NCBI GenBank assembly: GCA_900762005.1
Contig: CAAFEV010000227.1
Span: forward strand, 1 to 21,069
Length of the DNA: 21,069 bases
Direction: 5' to 3'
From: an uncultured Oscillospiraceae bacterium
GTDB taxonomy: Bacteria; Bacillota; Clostridia; Oscillospirales; Oscillospiraceae
A program made the position numbers and the translations under genes. Shown in pieces: positions 15,246-21,069 of the stretch. Positions within the stretch are counted from its first letter, which is position 1. Every line of letters starts with the position of its first letter. The notes under the pieces were generated by a model, which did no database searches, was not told where the DNA came from, and worked only from the letters and a program-made list of their open reading frames with translations.

Positions 15246-16525
15246 AGGCGTCGATACTTTGAGCGCACAGGCTTCGTTTCCGGCTGCGGCTCTTCCCCGA
15301 AGGTGCCCGCGCAAATGGCGTTGCAGACATACTGCGGCACGACGATTCCAAACAACGAGATAAAATAAGAGTCAATGGACGAGGCAAAAAGAATGGTCGT
15401 CTGCGTCATCATGTAAAAACACGCCGCGCCCAGAAAGGCAAACAGCAGCAGCGTCAGGCTGCGCCATTGCAGGTGTTTTTTTAATGTGCGGCAGATGCTG
15501 CGCACGGTAATGAAAATCGCGGTTGCAAAGAATGCAATGCCGCAGATGCCGTTCGTCACCAGCACTTGAATATACGCATTGTGGAAGCTCATATGCCGAT
15601 AGCGATAATACAACAGCATTTGCGCACGCTCGCGGTCAATACCGAAGAGCTTTCCGCGTAAATCGCAGCGCATGAAGATATCCCAGCCGGCACCCAGCAT
15701 TTCACCGCGTCCGGCATCGTTGTTGTTTTTAAAGACAATCTCCGTAAGATACCGCCGCGCAGAGGGAATCAGAAGGACGGTCAGGAGCACAAACAGACTG
15801 ATGAGCAAAATCTGCCTGCCTGTTTTTGCCTTGGAAAAGAAAATCAGATAGCATACCAGCATCAGCGCGAACGCGACGATTGAGGTGCGTGAGAAGGTTA
15901 AAATCAGACTGATTGCAAAGACCGAAAAAGTAATAATGTATACCGCACGCAAAAACGAGCCGATGTGCTCGCTCAACTCCATGCACAGCAGAATTGCCAT
16001 CATGCCGAACGCTAAATATAACCCGAATTCATGGCTGCTCGCCAAAAAAGAGCGCAGCTCGTTGCCGTAGGCATTCGTCACATCGGCCGCGTACAGAAAG
16101 CTGTCCGTATGGACGATAAGCGCGTATAGCACGATATAGGAAACCGTGACAATCAGGCAGTTACATAGAGATAGCAGCTGCTTTTTATTGACGGTAAACT
16201 CGCCGCCGACCCCGCACAGCAGCAAAAGCATGACAATCGGAAAGGCGTAATACAGCAAATCATCGGTTGTCGGGATGCCCTGCGGCAGCTTGCTCACCGC
16301 GATAATTGCCAAGTAGACTATGCAAATCAACAGGATATCGCGCTTGATGTAGCGGTTATTCAGAAGATATATAAATACCAAAAACGCAAGCATGACACCC
16401 TTAACCAATAAATCAAGGCTGCCGCGATTTACCGCCGTGCGCACATTCTGCCAGATTAGCAGCGTAAGCCAGTAACAGAAGAGAGCAAGCCATATTTTAT
16501 TGTCTTTCTTCTTCTGATACAGCAT
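15242..16525 (-). CDS. Wzy-like O-antigen ligase/polymerase membrane protein
   Basis: This 427-residue polytopic membrane protein has about 11-12 hydrophobic helices and fits the O-antigen ligase/Wzy family. Two diagnostic motifs are visible: FSRTSIVAFAL at residues 211-221 at the start of a helix, and SFHNAYIQVLVTNGICGI at 313-330 after a large outer loop, with the conserved HN. It probably joins flipped repeat units into a polymer outside the membrane; WaaL-type ligation is less likely in a Gram-positive setting. The ATG at 16525 has GGAG nine bases before it (16535-16538); an upstream TTG at 16546 is possible but less supported. With the nearby EpsG-like gene decayed, this is the only intact polymerase candidate. 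Confidence 0.9.
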   Translation of the reverse strand: MLYQKKKDNKIWLALFCYWLTLLIWQNVRTAVNRGSLDLLVKGVMLAFLVFIYLLNNRYIKRDILLICIVYLAIIAVSKLPQGIPTTDDLLYYAFPIVMLLLLCGVGGEFTVNKKQLLSLCNCLIVTVSYIVLYALIVHTDSFLYAADVTNAYGNELRSFLASSHEFGLYLAFGMMAILLCMELSEHIGSFLRAVYIITFSVFAISLILTFSRTSIVAFALMLVCYLIFFSKAKTGRQILLISLFVLLTVLLIPSARRYLTEIVFKNNNDAGRGEMLGAGWDIFMRCDLRGKLFGIDRERAQMLLYYRYRHMSFHNAYIQVLVTNGICGIAFFATAIFITVRSICRTLKKHLQWRSLTLLLFAFLGAACFYMMTQTTILFASSIDSYFISLFGIVVPQYVCNAICAGTFGEEPQPETKPVRSKYRRL

Positions 16526-16553
16526 CTTGTGTCGCTCCGTTTTCAAAAAATAG

Positions 16554-17390
16554 CTATCGCGGTAAAACCCGCATTTTCGGCGTTTCGTAAAGCGGAGCCG
16601 CCTGCCGATAACCGCGCATTCCCTCCTTCATCCGGCGCAGAATAACCCGCTTCGGAAGCTGTGAGGTCTTGCGAAATTTATAAAGGAACACCCATTTCAT
16701 CAGCGATTTTGTTCTTGGAAAGCCCGCCGCAATCAGCGCGCCCTTGTCGTAAAAATACTTTTCGTGATGCCCGCGGAACCATGAGGAAACATCCTGCGCG
16801 CACTGCCCGAGCACAAACGGATTGCCGTAAACACGCAGCCCACTGCGGTAGCAGTCCAGTAAAAACAGAGAGTCCTCCCCGTGGGAGTAAGTCGCCGAGC
16901 CGCCGAACAGCGGAGAAAACGCAATCCGTTTTTTCGCAATCGATGACGCACGCACCGCAATGCGGCAGGCTCCCGCACCCAGGCCGTTATAACGGTGCAG
17001 CCGACGCTTTTTCTCTCGCCGCTGCTTGGAAACAGCACCGTGGTTCGTAATGTCCAGACCGAACACGATAACATCCGCCTTCGGCTGCTCGTCAAACGCC
17101 TTGCACACCGCCTCGGCATAGCCCTTGTAATATTGAACATCATCGTCGGAAAACAGCAGTAGCTCGCTGTCCGCCGCCATCAGCGCAACATTGCGGTTAA
17201 CGCCGATGCCGCGGGTTTCCGTGGTGAGCATCCGCAGCCGCTTGCCCTCGTGCCCGGCACGCTGCTCGGCAAAGCAACTCGCCTGATTCGCAAACAGCGC
17301 GTCGCATTCCAGATTCATACGCTCGGCCAGTGAAAAATCCGTCTGCTTTCTGGTTGCGCACAGGACGCACAGCCTTGTTCCGTTTCCCAT
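16554..17390 (-). CDS. Glycosyltransferase family 2
   Basis: This 278-residue GT-A enzyme is predicted to add one sugar to the repeat unit at the inner face of the membrane. The conserved GIGVNRNVALMAADSELLLF (residues 61-80) is followed by SDDDV, with Asp82-84 as the metal-binding DxD. GEDSLFLLDCYRSGL, near 169-183, contains the ED pair used as catalytic base in GT2 enzymes. The basic C terminus (about 230-260) may bind membrane lipids. It begins nine bases after the LicD stop; the ribosome binding site is weak, with AAGGA about 14 bases upstream, so the start is slightly uncertain. Donor unknown. Confidence 0.9.
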   Translation of the reverse strand: MGNGTRLCVLCATRKQTDFSLAERMNLECDALFANQASCFAEQRAGHEGKRLRMLTTETRGIGVNRNVALMAADSELLLFSDDDVQYYKGYAEAVCKAFDEQPKADVIVFGLDITNHGAVSKQRREKKRRLHRYNGLGAGACRIAVRASSIAKKRIAFSPLFGGSATYSHGEDSLFLLDCYRSGLRVYGNPFVLGQCAQDVSSWFRGHHEKYFYDKGALIAAGFPRTKSLMKWVFLYKFRKTSQLPKRVILRRMKEGMRGYRQAAPLYETPKMRVLPR

Positions 17391-17399
17391 AAATCCGAC

Positions 17400-18287
17400 T
17401 CAATCCTTCCCGCCGCACGGTACCGGCACTTGCGGTGTGCGGAGATTTGCGCTCTCATTGCCGATGTAGGTGCGGTAGTCTCTTTGCACATCCGCCACCA
17501 GCGCGTGAATATCCGCCCGCCTTTGCGCTTCGGACGGCAGGCGGTGATAATCGCCGTAACGCAGCGTCAGGTACTGCTCAATGCTCTGCGGACAGAGCAA
17601 ACGGCAATTTTCAAAGGCTGTCTCCGCCGGCCGCTCAAACATCGACGGCTCGAACAAGCCCTGCCGGAAGGACGCCTTGGTAATCCAATAGCTGTAGTGA
17701 AAGTGCTCCGCTTTGCTGTCATAGCGGTAAATTCGGCGGTAGCAGTGCTTCGCTAACAAGCGGTTTGGCAGCAGCTTCAGCAGCCGCAGTGCCGCTGCCT
17801 GCATCCCCGTCTTGGGCTTCCAGCCGCGTTGGGACAGCGCGTAAAGCGTCACATATTTAGATTGTACATACACAAGCCGCTGCAAAAAGCGGTTGTCAGG
17901 CACTTTATGCAGGAGCATGATATCAACATAGATACCCTGATGCAGGTCGGTGCGCCCTGCAAACTGCGCTTCGATAAACGCTGTGCCGTTTTTGCGTACC
18001 TTGGCATATTCCAGATAGTCCGGCGTCGTGCGCCACTCCTGCAGGACATAGCTTTCGCTGCCGTCTGTCTGCATCGCGCCGCGAAAACGCCCGTATTCCG
18101 CAGGCGTCATGAAGATATCAAGGTCATCGTCCCACGGGATAAAGCCGCCGTGCCGCACGGCACCGAGTGCCGTACCGCCCATGATAAAATAAGCAATTCC
18201 GCTTTCCCGGCAAAGACGGTCAATGTATTTCATGATCTCCAGAATGCAGTTTTGCAGCTCGCGCAGAGAGCTTCCGGCTTGCTTCAT
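17400..18287 (-). CDS. licD: LicD-family phosphotransferase
   Basis: This 295-residue protein carries the LicD core: MGGTALGAVRHGGFIPWDDD (residues 36-55), then LDIFM, with the Gly-Gly-Thr loop and the Asp53-Asp55/Asp57 metal site of this nucleotidyltransferase-like fold, followed by DYLEYAKVRKNGT and GIYVDIMLL. LicD proteins transfer phosphocholine or another phospho-alditol from a CDP-activated donor to a glycan; the eukaryotic relatives fukutin and FKRP use CDP-ribitol. A TagD-type cytidylyltransferase two genes upstream suggests CDP-glycerol as donor, so glycerol-phosphate addition is the best guess. No choline uptake or LicC-type gene is in the window. The ATG at 18287 follows the upstream stop by 22 bases and has only a GGGGG element before it. 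Confidence 0.93.
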   Translation of the reverse strand: MKQAGSSLRELQNCILEIMKYIDRLCRESGIAYFIMGGTALGAVRHGGFIPWDDDLDIFMTPAEYGRFRGAMQTDGSESYVLQEWRTTPDYLEYAKVRKNGTAFIEAQFAGRTDLHQGIYVDIMLLHKVPDNRFLQRLVYVQSKYVTLYALSQRGWKPKTGMQAAALRLLKLLPNRLLAKHCYRRIYRYDSKAEHFHYSYWITKASFRQGLFEPSMFERPAETAFENCRLLCPQSIEQYLTLRYGDYHRLPSEAQRRADIHALVADVQRDYRTYIGNESANLRTPQVPVPCGGKD

Positions 18288-18309
18288 GAACGATACCCCC
18301 GATGGAAAG

Positions 18310-19143
18310 TTAAATCTTTTTTGCGAGATAAAAATAACGGCTCATCAGCTTTTTGCACGGCGGCAGCTTCATCAGCAGCCTCGCCGTCTGCCGGACTGTG
18401 AAAAACACCGCGCTCCTGCACAGCCACGCCGCTGCATTCGCGCTCCAACGGTGCGGATGCATGCTGACAATGCAGTTCGTCTGCGCCAGATAGGGTTTGA
18501 GCGCATCAAAATCCTTCAGGGTTTTATCCTCCCCCTTGTCCGGCGAACGGTCATTCGTCAGGGGATCGGCAATCAGCCGCAGGGCACGTCCGGCATCAGA
18601 AAAATAGAGATAGGACGTGTGCGCCTTGCGCGGAAAATCGACCATGATATCCGCCAGCACCGGATAGCGAAGCTGCGTTTCTTCGTTGCGGAAGAAATCG
18701 CGGTTGGAGGTATAGCCGTTTCGGACAACCACGGGGTTGCCGTGCTGGCAGACCGTTGTAACCGGAAAGCCGCAGGCGCGGAAGCGTTGTAAATTGCGCT
18801 CAAACTCCGCTGCGGCCGCAGTATAATCTCCCATCGCCGCGTCAAGAACATCGTAGTGATAGGAAATTTCATGTCCCATTGCCTGCATTCTTTGCAAAAG
18901 CGCGACATTCTTCGGCTTGTCCAGCAGATACGCCTGCACATAGTACGAGCCGCAATGACCGTATCGCTGCTCGATTTTTGCCATGCGAAACGCCTTTTCT
19001 ACCTTAGTTTCCACGTCGTGCTTTAACACAAGATAGGGCAATGACGAAGCGTTTTCCGACACCGCGCTCGCAGGGATGCTGCGCTTGCCCTCCTGTGCTG
19101 AGGCACGGCAAAACCGCTCCCATGTCCGAATGATGCATTTCAT
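18310..19143 (-). CDS. NodB-fold polysaccharide deacetylase-like protein
   Basis: This 277-residue protein looks like a divergent member of the CE4/NodB (polysaccharide deacetylase) superfamily. KHDVE (Asp43) matches the metal-binding Asp strand, HEISYHYD (His91 and His96) the two-His motif with a wider spacing than the usual HxxxH, CQHGNP (132-137) a following conserved strand, and SMHPHRW near residue 235 the C-terminal His. No signal peptide is seen, so it probably acts in the cytoplasm, perhaps on a lipid-linked or nucleotide-linked sugar. Its ATG overlaps the tagD stop as ATGA and the site before it is weak, so translation is coupled to tagD. It lies between tagD and licD, which hints at a shared modification. 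The substrate is unknown. Confidence 0.82.
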   Translation of the reverse strand: MKCIIRTWERFCRASAQEGKRSIPASAVSENASSLPYLVLKHDVETKVEKAFRMAKIEQRYGHCGSYYVQAYLLDKPKNVALLQRMQAMGHEISYHYDVLDAAMGDYTAAAAEFERNLQRFRACGFPVTTVCQHGNPVVVRNGYTSNRDFFRNEETQLRYPVLADIMVDFPRKAHTSYLYFSDAGRALRLIADPLTNDRSPDKGEDKTLKDFDALKPYLAQTNCIVSMHPHRWSANAAAWLCRSAVFFTVRQTARLLMKLPPCKKLMSRYFYLAKKI

Positions 19144-19559
19144 GGCTTTTCCACCTGCCCGCGCAGGGCAGTGGAGGAAACACCGTCCGTATGCGGCAGA
19201 TACACCACCGCACAGTCCAGCTCACGCAGCTGCCGCTCATAGGTCCGCCACGCCGCGCTGCCCTGCCAGTCCGAGCCGACAAAGACCGCCTGCGCATGAA
19301 GTCGGCGCACCGCCTCGCATTTATCCATCGTCTCCTGCGCCACCACGCGGTCAACATACCTGATTGACTCGACGATGGCGATGCGCTCGGAGAAGGCAAT
19401 TACCGGCGTGTGATGCTTATAGGCGCGGACAAGCTCATCCGTGGAGACGCCGACAATCAGCGTTTCGCACTGCTCCTTGGCACGGCGCAAAAGGTTCAGA
19501 TGCCCGATATGAAACAGGTCAAACACGCCGGTGGTATACCCGATTTGATACGGTTTCAT
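19140..19559 (-). CDS. tagD: Glycerol-3-phosphate cytidylyltransferase (TagD-like)
   Basis: This 139-residue cytoplasmic enzyme should make CDP-glycerol from CTP and sn-glycerol-3-phosphate. The nucleotide-binding GVFDLFHIGHLNLL contains the HxGH motif (His17, His20), and the C-terminal HTDGVSST (123-130) corresponds to the RTEGISTT signature, here with His in place of the Arg. GSDWQGS (95-101) aligns with the family's conserved DW segment. Length is close to the usual 130 or so residues. AAGGAAG seven bases before the ATG marks a good start, three bases after the upstream GT2 stop. In this operon the product most likely feeds LicD. Because related small cytidylyltransferases use other phosphates, the substrate call is probable, not certain. 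Confidence 0.9.
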   Translation of the reverse strand: MKPYQIGYTTGVFDLFHIGHLNLLRRAKEQCETLIVGVSTDELVRAYKHHTPVIAFSERIAIVESIRYVDRVVAQETMDKCEAVRRLHAQAVFVGSDWQGSAAWRTYERQLRELDCAVVYLPHTDGVSSTALRGQVEKP

Positions 19560-19562
19560 GGC

Positions 19563-20384
19563 TCACTTCCTTGCAAACTTCCGAAATATCATGCCCCGCA
19601 GCCGGTTTGGCAGGAGCACCTGCACAAGCAGCCGCTTGAGCACATTGACGCAATACAGCGGAAACGAAATAATTTGATTCTTTCGCATATACTTCTGCAA
19701 ACGTGCCTCGCTGCGGAAATAGCACAGTCCGCCGCGTCTGCGGTACATCTCCTCGCCCACGCGCACATAAACGAGCGTTTCCGGGCAGTTGCCGAACACA
19801 GCTCCGCTCTGCGCCATACGCAGCCAGAGGTAATAGTCCTCCTCACAGAACCAGTCCAGATAGCCGCCGGCAGCATCCGCCGCGCTCTTGCGGAGCATGA
19901 CCGTGACCTGATTCATCGGGCAGCGGCGTTTGAGGTATTGCTTGATTTCTATGTCTTTTAAGGGAACAATCCGTTTGCCGACAATTTGGCGCGGGGAGGT
20001 TATGAACTCTTCAATCTGCCCGCCGCAGACGGCAAGCCCGCTGCACGCCCGAAAGGCGGCAAGCTGCAGGGCAAAGCGTTCCGGCACACACAAATCATCC
20101 GCGTCCATCAGCGCAATCAGGTCGTTTTTGCACTGCGAAAGCCCTGCGCGTCTTGCGCCGCCGTGCCCTAAATTTTCGGGCAGCCGATGCACGCGCACCG
20201 CCGGATTTTCCGCGCAGCGGGCAATCGCCCGCTCAAGTGCCTCGGGCACGGGTCCGTCCACCACAAGAACAATCTCGTCCGGCAGCACGGTCTGGTCAAA
20301 CAGACTTTGCATCGCGGCGGTAAAATGCGCAGCGTTGTCACCGCCGTATACGCAGACGGAGACGGAAAAAGGCAGCCGCTCCAC
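19563..20384 (-). CDS. Glycosyltransferase family 2
   Basis: This 273-residue GT-A enzyme probably adds the second sugar of the repeat unit, since it directly follows the initiating transferase. The N terminus FSVSVCVYGGDNAAHF leads to DEIVLVVDGP (36-45), NLGHGGARRAGL (71-82) and ALMDADD (91-97) with the DxD metal site. CEEDYYLWLRM near residue 162 holds the catalytic-base ED. The start is a GTG at 20384, four bases of spacing from the upstream TAG, with GGGAG about nine bases before it. The basic C terminus ending in KFARK is common in membrane-associated GT2 enzymes. Donor sugar cannot be told. Confidence 0.92.
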   Translation of the reverse strand: MERLPFSVSVCVYGGDNAAHFTAAMQSLFDQTVLPDEIVLVVDGPVPEALERAIARCAENPAVRVHRLPENLGHGGARRAGLSQCKNDLIALMDADDLCVPERFALQLAAFRACSGLAVCGGQIEEFITSPRQIVGKRIVPLKDIEIKQYLKRRCPMNQVTVMLRKSAADAAGGYLDWFCEEDYYLWLRMAQSGAVFGNCPETLVYVRVGEEMYRRRGGLCYFRSEARLQKYMRKNQIISFPLYCVNVLKRLLVQVLLPNRLRGMIFRKFARK

Positions 20385-20387
20385 GCT

Positions 20388-21062
20388 CTACACTCCCAGC
20401 AGGGTCTTTGCATCATGTCTGCCCTGTTCGTATTCCTCGGTGCTGATTTTACCCGTATGCAGCAGATAATCGCCGTAATCCTCGGCAAGCTCCGTGACGT
20501 TACCGCCGTCGCCGCCGCACAAAAGCAGCCGCGCCGTGCGCAGTAAAATCCGAAAATCCTCACAAAAACGGACGCGCTGCACATACTGCACATCGAGCCG
20601 CAGCTTGACCTCCCAGCGCAGGGCGTTTCTGCCGCTGACCTGCGCAAGGCCCGTTAAGCCGGGGCGGACGGTATGGCGCGTTCTCTGTTTGTCAGTCATG
20701 AACATCATATCGCGCACAAGCTGCGGACGCGGTCCGACAAAGGACATCTCGCCTATGAGAATGTTCCAAAGCTCGGGCAGCTCATCAAGCGATTTGCCCC
20801 GGATAAATCTGCCGTAGCGCGTCAGGCGCAGGTCATCCGGCAGCAGTCTCCCGTCCCCGTCGCACGCATTTGTCATGGAGCGGAACTTCAGCATACGGAA
20901 CAGCCGCTCCCCCCTGCCAGGGCGGATTTGTGTAAAAAACGGATTTCCTTTTAACAATACCGCGCCGAGCAGCGTCAGCACAAGCAGCAGCGGTGAGAGC
21001 AGCAGAATTGCGAAAAAAGAAAGTACGGCGTCCAAAAAACGCTTTATGTAGCGGGCATACAT
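20388..21062 (-). CDS. Initiating sugar-1-phosphate transferase (small PglC-like PGT)
   Basis: This 224-residue enzyme transfers a sugar-1-phosphate from a UDP-sugar to undecaprenyl phosphate, starting the repeat unit at the inner face of the membrane. One N-terminal membrane segment (about residues 10-37) contains the Ser-Pro break (SP at 23-24) of a re-entrant helix. KFRSM (59-63), SLDELPELWN with the catalytic Asp93-Glu94 pair, GEMSFVGPRP (104-112) and RPGLTGLAQVSGR (133-145) are hallmarks of monotopic phosphoglycosyl transferases. It lacks the four-helix N-terminal domain of WbaP/WcaJ. The ATG at 21062 gives MYARYIKRFLDA, a typical start; only seven bases lie before it in the window, so its ribosome binding site and promoter cannot be examined. 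About 45 C-terminal residues are extra. Confidence 0.93.
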   Translation of the reverse strand: MYARYIKRFLDAVLSFFAILLLSPLLLVLTLLGAVLLKGNPFFTQIRPGRGERLFRMLKFRSMTNACDGDGRLLPDDLRLTRYGRFIRGKSLDELPELWNILIGEMSFVGPRPQLVRDMMFMTDKQRTRHTVRPGLTGLAQVSGRNALRWEVKLRLDVQYVQRVRFCEDFRILLRTARLLLCGGDGGNVTELAEDYGDYLLHTGKISTEEYEQGRHDAKTLLGV

Positions 21063-21069
21063 AACCAAA

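Larger units (their letters stand above)
3654..21062 (-). other. Wzx/Wzy-type surface polysaccharide biosynthesis operon
   Basis: Sixteen intact genes plus one decayed gene lie on one strand with mostly zero to 33-base spacing and several ATGA overlaps (at 5096, 9754, 15242 and 19140), so they are probably one long transcript running leftwards. The set comprises an initiating transferase, five glycosyltransferases, flippase, polymerase, the UDP-L-FucNAc pathway, a CDP-glycerol/LicD pair and three proteins of unclear role. Chain-length and tyrosine-kinase regulators are not in the window and may lie beyond the right edge. Confidence 0.9.

Noticed and set aside
1..21069. CRISPR arrays, insertion sequences, tRNA genes, phage or attachment sites
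   Set aside because: No repeated units, transposase or integrase motifs, terminal inverted repeats or cloverleaf structures were noticed by eye.

Overview
The window is a stretch of moderately GC-rich DNA that looks like a Clostridia-type member of the Bacillota. This is inferred from strong GGAGG ribosome binding sites, EpsG-like and LicD proteins, an NYN/OST-HTH protein and tight ATGA-coupled operon packing. No rRNA, tRNA, CRISPR array, insertion sequence or integrase was seen, and the species cannot be named from the sequence.

Left part (17-2740, plus strand): three ordinary genes, an MFS exporter, a ribokinase-family sugar kinase and a GNAT acetyltransferase, closed by a strong 14-bp hairpin terminator at 2703-2740. 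Everything to the right lies on the minus strand and is transcribed towards this terminator.

Right part (21062 down to 3654, minus strand): a long Wzx/Wzy-type surface polysaccharide (capsule or exopolysaccharide) operon whose promoter lies beyond the right edge. In transcription order it holds: a small PglC-like phosphoglycosyl transferase that starts the repeat unit; a GT2; a TagD-type CTP:glycerol-3-phosphate cytidylyltransferase; a NodB-fold deacetylase-like protein; a LicD phosphotransferase; a second GT2; a Wzy/O-antigen-ligase membrane protein; two glycosyltransferases; a decayed EpsG-like gene; a third GT4-like enzyme; a Wzx flippase; CapE; a PF14907-like nucleotidyltransferase; CapF; CapG; and a membrane-anchored protein with an E2/CAT acyltransferase fold. 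A stand-alone NYN/OST-HTH RNA-related protein follows at 2823-3590.

How the genes work together (inference): CapE, CapF and CapG form a complete UDP-N-acetyl-L-fucosamine pathway. Five glycosyltransferases after the initiating enzyme build the repeat unit, the flippase exports it, and the Wzy-like protein polymerises it. TagD plus LicD suggest a glycerol-phosphate decoration made from CDP-glycerol without a TagF-type enzyme. The NodB-like protein and the acyltransferase-like protein are candidates for further tailoring. The most unusual points are the TagD/NodB-like/LicD module, the membrane-fused E2-fold protein with Glu in place of the catalytic His, and the broken epsG-like polymerase remnant at 12454-12748.
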